Assembly: GCF_004402235.1 (NCBI RefSeq)
Contig: NZ_SOFS01000012.1
Span: 1 to 64,000, forward strand
Source: Cryobacterium glucosi
GTDB lineage: Bacteria; Actinomycetota; Actinomycetes; Actinomycetales; Microbacteriaceae
Direction: 5' to 3'
DNA: 64,000 bases
Position 1 is the stretch's first letter. The number at the start of each line of letters is the position of its first letter. The translations under genes and the position numbers were made by a program. The notes under the pieces are model-generated. The model did not search any database, had not been told where the DNA came from, and saw only the letters and a list, made by a program, of their open reading frames with translations. Positions 17,299 through 25,695 of the stretch are shown piece by piece.

Positions 17299-18084
17299 TC
17301 AGTTCCCGCTGGCTCGACTGAAAGCCACGAGGCGAGCCTGCATTTCCCAGTAGGACGTCGCGGTCGGTGCCTGACGGTTATCGCGCAGGGCCGTGACAGT
17401 GTCCACGGCCCTGTCTATGGCTGCACGGTACGGCAGCGACCCCGAGCTCACACGCTTCACCCCCAGATCGCCGAGCTCGGCCACAGTCAGGGAGGGGTGC
17501 GCGAGCACATTGACCGGCAGCGCCACAACCGCGGTGATCCTCCGGATGTCCTCAGGATTCACGAGGCCGGGCACAAAGATTCCGTCGGCCCCGGCGTCGG
17601 CATAGGTGCGTGCTCGAAGCAGGACGGCCTCGACAGTCGCGTGCTCGCCGAACCAGAGATTGTCCACCCGCGCATTGACGAAGATGTCGGGGCTGAGGTC
17701 TTTGACGGCGCTGATTTTGGCGGCAGCCGTCGATGCATCCACGAGATGCCCATCCCGGCTGTCCTCAAGATTGACGCCGGCCACGCCCAGGACCTCTAGC
17801 TCGGCCACAAACTCCGCAACCTCCGCTGGGTCGTCGGAGTAGCCGTCTTCGACGTCCGCTGTGATGTGGACCGACATGCGGCCCAGTCGCGCCGCAAGTG
17901 CGACGGTTGCCGCCTTGCTGGACCCGCCACCATCCGGCAGGCCGGCGCTGGCCGCGATGCCAAAGCTCGTCGTGCCGACGGCCGGAAATCCGGCGTCCGC
18001 GAATGCCAGGGCCGAGCCGACGTCCCAGGCATTGGGTAGCACGAGCGGTGAGTCACGGTAGTGGAGTTGCCGAAAAGTTGACAT
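17299..18084 (-). CDS. Isocitrate lyase / phosphoenolpyruvate mutase family protein
   Basis: 261 residues forming the TIM-barrel of the PEP-mutase/isocitrate-lyase superfamily: NAWDVGSALAFADAGFPAVG near the start, the metal/substrate loop TADVEDGYSDDP, and VNLEDS. The KKCGH-type catalytic cysteine motif of isocitrate lyase is absent, as in the oxaloacetate decarboxylase/2-methylisocitrate-like subgroup. Likely cleaves or rearranges a small 2-oxo acid. It is followed downstream by nothing on the same strand but lies close after the FMN reductase gene (84 bp). Confidence 0.85.
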   Translation of the reverse strand: MSTFRQLHYRDSPLVLPNAWDVGSALAFADAGFPAVGTTSFGIAASAGLPDGGGSSKAATVALAARLGRMSVHITADVEDGYSDDPAEVAEFVAELEVLGVAGVNLEDSRDGHLVDASTAAAKISAVKDLSPDIFVNARVDNLWFGEHATVEAVLLRARTYADAGADGIFVPGLVNPEDIRRITAVVALPVNVLAHPSLTVAELGDLGVKRVSSGSLPYRAAIDRAVDTVTALRDNRQAPTATSYWEMQARLVAFSRASGN

Positions 18085-18168
18085 CGTTGTTCCCGTCCTG
18101 CGCCAGCCGAATCGATGAATTCTCGTCAGCGTACTAGTGGGTGGCGAGCGCGCAAGCCGGTCCGAACG

Positions 18169-18717
18169 CTAACGCTTCTCGTCGAGTTCTTCCGCGGGCC
18201 AATGCTCCTGCATTGTCGCCCACCAGCGGGCCAGTGCTTCGCGTTCCGGCTGCGCCGTGACAGCACCGGCTGCAACCAGGTCCCGCCCGATCGGGAGGTC
18301 GATGCACGCTCCATCGAGTACCTGTGCGTCGACATAGCCGAGTACCGATCTCAATGTGGCGAGTGCACCGTGCCCGCGTCCCGGTGAGGCCACGTTGATC
18401 CACGCGACCGGCTTCCTGGTCAGAACGCTGCTGCCGACAGTCCAATCCAGAAGATTCTTGAAGCTGCCCGGGAGTGTCCCGGCATACTCTGGCGTGCTGA
18501 ACACCACCACGTCGGCGTTGTTGATCTGTTGTCGCAACTCCGCGACCGGACCTGGAACCGGGTCGTGGTCATCGTCCGGGTTGAAGGCGGGTAGTGCAGA
18601 CAAGCCTTGGTACACCAGTGCGATCGAGCCTGCTGGCGCCAGGTCGCGCACCGTGGTCAGCGCCGCGTTGTTGGTTGAAGACTGCCGAGTGCTGCCCGAA
18701 ACAAGGAGGAGTCTCAT
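18169..18717 (-). CDS. NADPH-dependent FMN reductase family protein
   Basis: 182 residues of the flavodoxin-like FMN reductase family. The FMN phosphate loop is SGSTRQSSTN at residues 8-17, and TPEYAGTLPGSFKNLLDW near residue 80 is the family hallmark that contacts the isoalloxazine ring. It would reduce FMN or quinones with NAD(P)H. The start at 18717 (GGGAAG 7-12 bases upstream) is preferred to a longer form that adds an unrelated N-terminus. Confidence 0.85.
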   Translation of the reverse strand: MRLLLVSGSTRQSSTNNAALTTVRDLAPAGSIALVYQGLSALPAFNPDDDHDPVPGPVAELRQQINNADVVVFSTPEYAGTLPGSFKNLLDWTVGSSVLTRKPVAWINVASPGRGHGALATLRSVLGYVDAQVLDGACIDLPIGRDLVAAGAVTAQPEREALARWWATMQEHWPAEELDEKR

Positions 18718-18802
18718 ATTCGTACTTCCCATACAGGCCACAGGCGGAGGAAAGCAGCCGGAAGGATCATCTCGTCGGCGCATCGTCTCCGGCCCGGGCG
18801 CA

Positions 18803-19420
18803 TCAGCGAGCCGTGAGTTCGTGTGCCGTACGCGCGGAGCGTACCGATTGGTAATGCCGCGCAGCGCGAGCGCGGTTGCCGCAAGCGACCGAGCACCATT
18901 CCCGTCTGGGGTGTGTCTTCACGAAGTAGAGCACGCATCCGGGCGCGTGGCATGCCCGCAGATTCGAACCGTTTTCGCCCAGCAGGTGCTGGGCGTGGTA
19001 GGCGACGTCGGCGAGGCCGGCAACCACCGGAGAAACCGCGGATTCGGGGGAGAGCGCGAGAGCCGCTCCGCTCAGCCGCAGCTGCGGGATCGGACGCTGG
19101 TTGGCGGCGGCGTTGATAGTGAGCAGCGCGTCCTCCACGCTCGCCATGGGCGATTCGGCAGTCCGACGATCATCGTCCGTCACGTGGGCTGCCAATCGGC
19201 GCACCGCGTCTCGCAGATTCCGTGCCGTCAGGAACTCGTCCCGAGTCGTTGCCGCGCCTGCCCGATCGATGCGGACGGCATCCAGCCAGGCGTCTACGCC
19301 TGTCGGTGTCGCGAAGTCGTCGTGAAGGCCCTCCGTGTCTGCCCAGATAGTCGCCATCAGGCGGACCGGCATCGGCTCGTCGGCGAGCGCCCAGCTGCGG
19401 TCCAAGCTCCTGTTTCCCAT
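18803..19420 (-). CDS. CGNR zinc-finger transcription factor (ABATE domain)
   Basis: 205 residues. The N-terminal two thirds fit the ABATE domain (stress-induced regulator ligand-binding part); the C-terminal CHAPGC...WCSVACGNRARAARHY forms the CGNR zinc finger (C-x4-C-x12-C-x3-C-GNR). CGNR proteins bind DNA and control nearby detoxification genes. It is divergent from the AhpD-like gene with a shared regulatory gap of 108 bp, so it probably controls that operon and itself. Confidence 0.85.
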   Translation of the reverse strand: MGNRSLDRSWALADEPMPVRLMATIWADTEGLHDDFATPTGVDAWLDAVRIDRAGAATTRDEFLTARNLRDAVRRLAAHVTDDDRRTAESPMASVEDALLTINAAANQRPIPQLRLSGAALALSPESAVSPVVAGLADVAYHAQHLLGENGSNLRACHAPGCVLYFVKTHPRREWCSVACGNRARAARHYQSVRSARTAHELTAR

Positions 19421-19448
19421 GCGGACAAACTATCACGGAAGAAATCAC

Positions 19449-19504
19449 TTGCATACGTTAGAAAGATCGTGATAGTAATTGTCACGGATGAACATGAGTT
19501 CATG
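19449..19504. promoter_or_regulatory. Divergent promoter with palindromes between CGNR and CMD genes
   Basis: TTGCAT (19449-19454) and GATAGT (19471-19476), 16 bp apart, form a promoter towards the AhpD-like gene. A perfect inverted repeat CATGA-GT-TCATG sits at 19493-19504. Two related half-sites, TATCACGG (near 19432) and TCGTGATA (19467-19474), face each other across the gap. These are candidate CGNR regulator sites. Confidence 0.4.
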
Positions 19505-19528
19505 CATTAGTAAACGAGGAGAAGAACC

Positions 19529-20077
19529 ATGACTGCCACCATCACTGCTATCGTCCCGATCCAGCCCGAAACCGCGACGGGCGTCGCCAGGGACCTGCTT
19601 GACCAGGTCCAGAAGGGACTGGGTCTCGTGCCGAACATGGCCAAGGTCATGGCCAACAGCCCCACCCTGCTGAAGGGTTACCTCGCTCTCTCCACCGCAG
19701 TCGGATCCGGCAGCCTTTCTGCTGCGGTGCGCGAGCGCCTCGCTATCTCGACCGCTCAGCTGAACGGTTGCGAGTACTGCCTCTCCGCCCATACCTTCAT
19801 CGGAGGCAACATCGCCAAGGTCGATGCTGCCGAGCTCGACTCCGCGCGCCGAGCGCAGTCACGTGACCCGCATGTGGCCGCACTGCTGACCCTCTCCAAC
19901 ATGATCGCGGAGAATGCCGGTGACGTCGGCGATGACGCGCTTGGTGCAGCCCGTGCCGCTGGTGTGACCGACGCGGAGATCGGCGAGGTCGTCGCGAACC
20001 TCGCGCTGAACATTCTGACCAACTACTTCAACGTGCTCGCTCACGTGGAAAACGACTGGCCTGTCGTCGGGCTGTAA
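19529..20077 (+). CDS. Carboxymuconolactone decarboxylase family protein (AhpD-like)
   Basis: 182 residues. The redox active site is CEYCLSAH (CxxC-x3-H) at residues 76-83, the AhpD peroxidatic/relay motif; the helices around KVDAAELDSARRAQS and NIAALNILTNYFNV-like C-terminus fit the family. It would act as a peroxide or disulfide reductant or as a small decarboxylase. AGGAGAAG lies 4-13 bases before ATG 19529. It heads a cluster with the PPOX and NTF2 genes and is divergent from the CGNR regulator. Confidence 0.9.
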   Translation: MTATITAIVPIQPETATGVARDLLDQVQKGLGLVPNMAKVMANSPTLLKGYLALSTAVGSGSLSAAVRERLAISTAQLNGCEYCLSAHTFIGGNIAKVDAAELDSARRAQSRDPHVAALLTLSNMIAENAGDVGDDALGAARAAGVTDAEIGEVVANLALNILTNYFNVLAHVENDWPVVGL

Positions 20078-20109
20078 TCCTCGACTCGATTCTCCAGGAG
20101 ATGATGACG

Positions 20110-21042
20110 ATGATCGGGACGCCCCAACTCGCCGACGTCGGCTTTCACGCCGGCGAACTGGCCGTGCAGCGCCAGGCCGGTGTCACAATCGACGCGGCCC
20201 GCCTGTCAGGGATGCTCGGGCCTGTCACTCTGACCGCCCGGATGGCCGGGTTTCTCAGCGATCGAACGTTTCTCGTCATCTCCGGGAGGGATCGCTCCGG
20301 ACGCCTCTGGACGTCCCCGCTGGTCGGCCGTCCCGGTTTCTTGGAGGTGCTGTCCGACACCTCCGTTGCCGTTCATGCCGTGATCCCGCCGGGTGACCCA
20401 CTCCGCGGGCTGCAGGCCGGTCAGAAGATCGGGATGGTCACGGTTGAATTCGCCACCCGGCGCCGGGTGCGTATCAACGGCGCACTCACGGTGAGCGGCG
20501 GCGATCTCCTTGTCGTGGACGTCGAACAGGCCTTCGGCAATTGCCCGCAATATATCCAGCAACGTGTTCTCGTGCCCGATGAGATCGATGGGGCGGGCAG
20601 CGAGCACGTCAGACACGGCAGCACGCTCTCGATGGAAGACCGTGAGCTGATCAGTGCCGCCGACACGTTCTTCCTCGGCACAGTGAATCCCGAGCGGGGG
20701 TCCGACGCGTCCCATCGTGGCGGTCCGTCCGGGTTCGTCCGCATAGACGGGCACGGGCTGTGGTGGCCCGACTACCAGGGCAACAACCTCTTCAACAGTT
20801 TCGGCAACATCACCGTCAACCCCGAAGCCGCCCTGTTGGTCATTGATTTCGCGACCGGCAAGTCGTTGCAGCTATCCGGCACGACCCAGATCGAATGGGG
20901 TGAACCCGGTCGGCCCGGAGATGACGGACATACAGGCCGCATTGCTCGCTTCACCCTGCAACGCCTCGTGGCCGGCCAGGTTCTTCCGGTCCGGGAGATC
21001 ACTCACACCCCTTATCCGCGCAACCTCGCGCTGACCGATTGA
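20110..21042 (+). CDS. Pyridoxamine 5'-phosphate oxidase-like flavoprotein
   Basis: 310 residues with two split-barrel PPOX-like halves: TFLVISGRDRSGRLWTSPLVG in the first, FFLGTVNPERG and GPSGFVRIDGHGLWWPDYQGNN in the second. The fold binds FMN or heme and is used by flavin oxidoreductases and heme-handling proteins; the large size is typical of actinobacterial two-domain versions. ATGs at 20101, 20104 and 20110 all follow AGGAG (20096-20100); 20110 gives the best spacing. It starts 24-33 bp after the AhpD-like gene and likely shares its operon. Confidence 0.85.
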   Translation: MIGTPQLADVGFHAGELAVQRQAGVTIDAARLSGMLGPVTLTARMAGFLSDRTFLVISGRDRSGRLWTSPLVGRPGFLEVLSDTSVAVHAVIPPGDPLRGLQAGQKIGMVTVEFATRRRVRINGALTVSGGDLLVVDVEQAFGNCPQYIQQRVLVPDEIDGAGSEHVRHGSTLSMEDRELISAADTFFLGTVNPERGSDASHRGGPSGFVRIDGHGLWWPDYQGNNLFNSFGNITVNPEAALLVIDFATGKSLQLSGTTQIEWGEPGRPGDDGHTGRIARFTLQRLVAGQVLPVREITHTPYPRNLALTD

Positions 21043-21201
21043 CAAGGACCGTTCCGTTGACACTGGCGGCCACTCCGCACCTACGCTGCAGCGCTGCTCT
21101 GGCGTTCCCTCAACGCCCCGGACGAGTTTTAATCGGACAACCGGAATGTGGCGCGGTGAGAGGCGCCGACTGAACTGAACCACGGAAGGAACGTGATCTG
21201 C

Positions 21202-21606
21202 ATGAATGCGAATCAGGAGTCCAATGGCGAGACCCGCCTGGCCTACATTCTCGGCGTACCCCTGGCCGAGAATGTCGTGCGCCAATGGCCGCAAATGGGC
21301 GAAATCGTGCGCACCAGCACACTCATCGGCAGCGTCGAGGGCAACTTCGCGGAACTGACACTGGAAGTCGGCAGACGCCTGCGCCTCGGGGATGTCCTGG
21401 TGGTCGAGTGGACCTGCAACTACGGCGACGGACGCCTCTACCGCAACGTGACCATCGGCGAACTCGAGAACGGGGAAGCCGTGCGCGTCACGGACTACTG
21501 GGGCGAACCCACCGACACGCCTCTCTGGCGAGTGCCGCTGACCGACCGCCTCGACATGCCCGGCGACGGCATCTGGAAGGACAACGACCACCTGAGCCAC
21601 CACTGA
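21202..21606 (+). CDS. NTF2-like/SnoaL-type protein
   Basis: 134 residues. The second half (VLVVEWTCNYGDGRLYRNV, VRVTDYWGEPTDTP) has the NTF2-like strands; the first ~40 residues (MNANQESNGETRLAYILGV...) are shorter and unlike the usual N-terminal helices. A GGAAGGA site precedes GTG 21193 and ATG 21202; 21202 is used. It follows the PPOX gene after a 159-bp gap. Substrate unknown. Confidence 0.7.
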   Translation: MNANQESNGETRLAYILGVPLAENVVRQWPQMGEIVRTSTLIGSVEGNFAELTLEVGRRLRLGDVLVVEWTCNYGDGRLYRNVTIGELENGEAVRVTDYWGEPTDTPLWRVPLTDRLDMPGDGIWKDNDHLSHH

Positions 21607-21708
21607 CGCGAAAGCGACCTGACAACCGGTCCGCGGATTCCGAGCACAGGACGGTCGGGGTGCCGCCGTGCTTGCGGCGCCGTTCTCGGCGCCGATGGCT
21701 GCACTGCC

Positions 21709-22962
21709 TCAGCGGCGGCCCAGCCGACCGATGGCGAACCCGACGACGCCGATGAGCCCGCCGAGGGCGACCCAGCCCGCGGCGCGGCCGCCTCTTGCCG
21801 CGTCCGGTAGCGGATGCGGCGACGCGGCCTCCGTCGCCCCCGCCCCGACAATGGCCACGGAAGCCGCCTCTGCCAGCGGCACCGCGGCATCCGCTGCCGG
21901 GGCGACGACGGACGCGTTGCGCACGAACAGCACGAACCACGCGAACACGATCAGCACGGCGACGAGTTCGAGGGCGGTGAGGTTGTAGTACCCGATCGGG
22001 TACCAGAGCAGCACCGCACCGCCGATCGCGAGTACGAAGACCGTCGTCGTGACGACGAAGCTCCGGGGGAGGTCCTTCAGGACGAGCGGGACCAGCACGA
22101 TGAGCGCGACGAAGCCGACGACGGCAGAGGTCGCGAAGGTGTTGTGCACGACGAAACTGACGTCGACGGGCACGAGGCCGACTCCGATGAGCGCAACGCC
22201 GACGATGATGATGATGATCCGCACGAGCGGGACGCCGCGGAGGTCGCTGCCTGCGGCGCTCCGCCGCGAACGCAGGTCGAGGGTCAGGTAGTCCGCGAGG
22301 GTCGTCATCACGAGTCCGGCGAGGAGGATCGTCAGGTTGAACGCGTATGCGGAGGTTGCGTCCCCCATTCCGAGTGCGCTGAAGTTCGCCTGCCACCAGC
22401 GCGGGTCGGCCGCCGTGAGCATGCTCGAGAATACCCCGGCGGCGAGGAAGAGGCCCAGGAGTGAGGCGAGGCGGGTCGTCGTGATCTCCGCGGCGAGGAG
22501 GAACAGCGCGAAGGTGCTCGCTGCGACCGTCAGCGTGACGAACAGGGTCGCCGCGAACGGGTCGAGCAGCAGTTCGCGGAAGGCCAGCTGGAACACCGCG
22601 TAGACCGAGCTGATCAGGAGGCCGGCCATTGCGGCACCGGTCACCGACAGCCCGATGGTGTCGAGGATGCGTCGGATGCGGGCACGACTGCGCCATCGCG
22701 GAGAGTGCCGGGTGAAACGGACATAGGACCATCCGAAGACCAGCAGTCCGATCAGTCCGGCGATCTGGGCCGAGAGCCCGCCGACGGAATTTTCGCCGGC
22801 GAGGCCGACGGCACGGCCACCGAACACGATCACGGCAGCGAGGAGCCCCGCGAGCGCGCCGACCGCAGCGGCGATCAGGGCACCGGATTCCACCTCGGAT
22901 CGGCCGTTACCGGTGCGTTCGTCCTCCACCGGCGGTTCCGGGTCCGCGCGGGAAGGAGTCAT
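21709..22962 (-). CDS. Multi-pass membrane protein (DUF998-like)
   Basis: 417 residues with about ten transmembrane helices: six to eight in the first two thirds (e.g. ALIAAAVGALAGLLAAVIVF) and two to three at the end. ANFSALGMGDATSAYAFNL between helices is a conserved feature of DUF998-like actinobacterial membrane proteins. It has a ~20-residue charged N-terminus and a glycine-rich C-terminal tail. ATG 22962 has AGGGAG immediately upstream; a start further upstream at 23037 adds unrelated residues. Function unknown; topology resembles channel or flippase-like proteins. Confidence 0.7.
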   Translation of the reverse strand: MTPSRADPEPPVEDERTGNGRSEVESGALIAAAVGALAGLLAAVIVFGGRAVGLAGENSVGGLSAQIAGLIGLLVFGWSYVRFTRHSPRWRSRARIRRILDTIGLSVTGAAMAGLLISSVYAVFQLAFRELLLDPFAATLFVTLTVAASTFALFLLAAEITTTRLASLLGLFLAAGVFSSMLTAADPRWWQANFSALGMGDATSAYAFNLTILLAGLVMTTLADYLTLDLRSRRSAAGSDLRGVPLVRIIIIIVGVALIGVGLVPVDVSFVVHNTFATSAVVGFVALIVLVPLVLKDLPRSFVVTTTVFVLAIGGAVLLWYPIGYYNLTALELVAVLIVFAWFVLFVRNASVVAPAADAAVPLAEAASVAIVGAGATEAASPHPLPDAARGGRAAGWVALGGLIGVVGFAIGRLGRR

Positions 22963-23017
22963 CTCCCTATCCTGTCGCGCTTTCGAGGCTGCTGTGGCCG
23001 CTGAGCGAGGTGTCGGC

Positions 23018-23263
23018 CTATGCGGGCGGGGCCTCACTCACGAAGCAGGAGATTGCACTCGCGAGGTCCGGCCGGACCATCCGGGCGACCGGGGTGCCGA
23101 ATTCGATGACCTCGTAGCCGTCGCGGTTCCTGGCGATGAAGCCGATCACGCTCAGCGCGTTGTCCTTCGCGATCCGGGAGTCGCTGACCCGCCACTCCCG
23201 TCTCGAGAGCGCGCGCACCTGGACGTCGCTGGGCGAACGGGACTGAAGTGCGGCGGCGATCAT
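23018..23263 (-). CDS. Small hypothetical protein (81 aa)
   Basis: 81 residues with two conserved-looking parts: VQVRALSRREWRVSDSRIAKD and VIGFIARNRDGYEVIEFGTP, reminiscent of a short SH3-barrel or regulatory domain. AAAGGACC lies 4-11 bases before ATG 23263. It lies 55 bp upstream of the DUF998-like gene on the same strand, so the two may be co-transcribed. No confident function. Confidence 0.6.
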   Translation of the reverse strand: MIAAALQSRSPSDVQVRALSRREWRVSDSRIAKDNALSVIGFIARNRDGYEVIEFGTPVARMVRPDLASAISCFVSEAPPA

Positions 23264-23368
23264 GGTGGGTCCTTTCCTCGACATGAACCGACCGTAGGTT
23301 CGGTTCCTATCGGTTGCCTTGGGGCCCGATGTGAAGCCGATGAGGCCCGGTACACTCCGATCCGGGAC

Positions 23369-23980
23369 TCAGGTTCCGATCCCGAGCAGCAGGCTCACCG
23401 CGATCACGGTCATGATCACCGCGATTCCGATGTCGAGAATCCGCCACGACACCGGCCGGCCGAAGACCGGGCGCAGCAGCCGGGCGCCGAAACCGAGCGC
23501 TGTGAACCAGATGACACTGCCGAGCACCGCCCCGAGACCGAAGTACCAGCGTTCGTCGCCGTGGGCGGCGGCGACGGAGCCGAGGAAGACAACGGTGTCG
23601 AGGTAGACGTGCGGGTTGAGCCAGGTGAGCGCCGCGGTCGTCGCGAGGACCTGGGTGAGGCTCGCGGCAGTGCCGACGACCGAGGTGTCGAGCGGCCGAG
23701 GGAGAACGGCCCGACGTGCGGCGAGCGCCGCGTAGCCGAGCAGGAATGCGGCACCGACGATCCGGACCACGACGAGCAACCACGGCACCGTGCGGATCAG
23801 CGCCCCGAATCCGGCGACACCGACCAGGATCAGGACCGCGTCGGAGGCTGCGCAGACGATCACCACGGCGAGCACATGTTCCCGGCGCAGTCCCTGCCGC
23901 AGCACGTAGGCGTTCTGGGCGCCGATCGCAACGATGAGGGACAGGCCGAAGCCGAGGCCGGCGAAGGTGGTGAGGATCAT
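23369..23980 (-). CDS. LysE/ArgO family amino-acid exporter
   Basis: 203 residues with six transmembrane helices and the LysE signature [21 protein letters not shown] at the start (residues 10-30). The [14 protein letters not shown] segment in the middle is also diagnostic. The family exports lysine, arginine or related basic amino acids. It is divergent from a LysR-type regulator (72 bp gap), the classical lysE-lysG arrangement of actinobacteria. Confidence 0.9.
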   Translation of the reverse strand: MILTTFAGLGFGLSLIVAIGAQNAYVLRQGLRREHVLAVVIVCAASDAVLILVGVAGFGALIRTVPWLLVVVRIVGAAFLLGYAALAARRAVLPRPLDTSVVGTAASLTQVLATTAALTWLNPHVYLDTVVFLGSVAAAHGDERWYFGLGAVLGSVIWFTALGFGARLLRPVFGRPVSWRILDIGIAVIMTVIAVSLLLGIGT

Positions 23981-24052
23981 TCTCCGACCGTACCTCGGCG
24001 GCGAAGGATGAGTACAACGAAACTTTCTTAGCAGGCATTAGTCTGGCTAATC

Positions 24053-24925
24053 ATGACGATTGACAATGCGCAGCTCAGGGCCCTCGCGGCGACGATCGAT
24101 TGTGGCTCCTTCGACCTCGCCGCCGCGACCCTGCACATCACGCCGTCCGCGGTCAGCCAGCGGATCAAGGCCCTCGAGACCTCCGCGGGCCGGGTGCTGG
24201 TGCGGCGGACGAAACCGACAGAGATCACGGATGCCGGCCTGCCGTACCTGAGGCTGGCCCGGCAGATCGACGCTCTCGTCCAGGACGTCGTCTCCGGGTC
24301 GGAGTCGGAAGCGCGCGCGGGCGTTCCGCTCGCCGTCAACAGCGACTCGCTCGCGACCTGGGTGCTTCCGGCACTCGCCGGCCTGCCCGACTCGATCACC
24401 TTCGACGTACGCCGTGAGGACGAGGATCACTCGGCCGAACTGCTGCGCGCGGGAACGGTGATGGCCGCGATCACGACCGACGCGCGTCCGGTGCACGGTT
24501 GCTCCGTCACCCGGCTCGGCAGCATGCGTTACCGGCCGATGGCGCACCCGCGCTTCGCCGCTCGATGGTTCGCCGCGGGGCCCACAGCGGATGCGCTGTC
24601 CCGCGCGCCCATGGTCGTGTTCGACGCCAAGGACGACCTGCAGGACCGCTTCCTCCGGGGGCGGAGCCGTCGGCCGCTCACGCCTCCCCGGCACTCGATC
24701 CCGGGGTCCGCGGACTTCGCGGAGGCCGTCCGCCTCGGGCTGGGCTGGGGCATGGTGCCCAACCAGCAGATCCTCAGCGGCGAGGCCGACGGTGTGCTCG
24801 TCGATCTCGCGCCGGGCCGGCACATCGATGTGGTGCTCTACTGGCAGCAGTGGACGCTGCACACGCCCGTCCTCGCGACGATTTACGAGGCGATCCGGGC
24901 CGCGGCCGTGGAGCACCTCGACTGA
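24053..24925 (+). CDS. LysR-type regulator of lysine/arginine export (LysG/ArgP-like)
   Basis: 290 residues. The N-terminal winged helix is FDLAAATLHITPSAVSQRI at about residues 22-40. The C-terminal periplasmic-binding-like domain has the ArgP/LysG pattern (VLPALAGLPDSITFDV, GLGWGMVPNQQ). LysG activates lysE when intracellular lysine or arginine is high. It is divergent from the LysE-type exporter, so this role is likely here. Confidence 0.85.
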   Translation: MTIDNAQLRALAATIDCGSFDLAAATLHITPSAVSQRIKALETSAGRVLVRRTKPTEITDAGLPYLRLARQIDALVQDVVSGSESEARAGVPLAVNSDSLATWVLPALAGLPDSITFDVRREDEDHSAELLRAGTVMAAITTDARPVHGCSVTRLGSMRYRPMAHPRFAARWFAAGPTADALSRAPMVVFDAKDDLQDRFLRGRSRRPLTPPRHSIPGSADFAEAVRLGLGWGMVPNQQILSGEADGVLVDLAPGRHIDVVLYWQQWTLHTPVLATIYEAIRAAAVEHLD

Positions 24926-24965
24926 ACCCTGTCGCCACCAACCACTGCCGGCAGGGACCTTGCCG

Positions 24966-25571
24966 TCAGTCGGCGAGGATTCCGTAGAGGGAACGTCGGA
25001 GGTCGTCGATCTGGGTGACGGCCTTCGCGCGCTGCTCCGGGGTCGCGGCGAAGCGGAGTTGGTGGATGACGCCCATGAGCTTGGCGACGCTCTCGTGGAG
25101 ATTCGCTTCGGCTTCGACGCGTGCCGTCGAACTGTCCCAGACGCGGGCAAGGGCGTCCGCGTTCTCGGTGACGTAGGCGCGGCCGGGCTCGCTGAGCTGG
25201 AATTCGGTGCCGGTGCCGTCACCGGTCGGGGCGATGAGGCCCTCGTCGACGAGCTGCTGCAGCGTCGGGTACACCGATCCGGGGCTCGGGCGCCATGTGC
25301 CTCCCGAGCGCTCGGTGATCTCCTTGATCAGTCCGTAGCCGTTGAAGGGCGCTTCGGAGAGCAGCGAGAGGATGGCGAGGCGGACATCCCCCTTGAGCTT
25401 GCGCTGGGCACCCGGCGGCATGAAGCCGCGCGGGCCGAAGCCGCCGAAGCCCGGGCCGAAACCCGGGCCGAAACCGGCTCCGAAACCGGGCCCGGCGCCC
25501 CGGCCGAAGCCGCGGCGCTCGTGCCGGTCGCCGGAGTCGTGGGTATGGGGTTCGCGAAAATCGTTGTGCAT
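24966..25571 (-). CDS. PadR-family regulator with N-terminal Gly-Phe repeats
   Basis: 201 residues. Residues about 15-48 are a low-complexity stretch rich in G, F and P (FGPGFGPGFGG), followed by a PadR winged helix: LSLLSEAPFNGYGLIKEI and SPGSVYPTLQQLVDEGLI (recognition). The C-terminal helix makes the dimer coiled coil. PadR proteins repress stress and detoxification genes. ATG 25571 is preferred over a TTG at 25583. It is divergent from glutamate decarboxylase, with a palindrome between them, so it probably represses both genes. Confidence 0.85.
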   Translation of the reverse strand: MHNDFREPHTHDSGDRHERRGFGRGAGPGFGAGFGPGFGPGFGGFGPRGFMPPGAQRKLKGDVRLAILSLLSEAPFNGYGLIKEITERSGGTWRPSPGSVYPTLQQLVDEGLIAPTGDGTGTEFQLSEPGRAYVTENADALARVWDSSTARVEAEANLHESVAKLMGVIHQLRFAATPEQRAKAVTQIDDLRRSLYGILAD

Positions 25572-25630
25572 GGTGGTGTCCAATCGGGAAGCGGGTGGTC
25601 GACGGTCGAGAGGATCGGCGATGGCTTAAA

Positions 25631-25638
25631 GATATATC
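25631..25638. promoter_or_regulatory. Candidate PadR operator
   Basis: GATATATC is a perfect 8-bp palindrome, one of the few AT-rich sites in the gap between the divergent padR and glutamate decarboxylase genes. AT-rich palindromes of this kind (ATATATC-type) are typical PadR sites. Confidence 0.45.
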
Positions 25639-25695
25639 GGTGAATAGTCCTGAGCAATGACTCTCAGTGAATACGCAGCCGGGAGGTCGAGCGTG

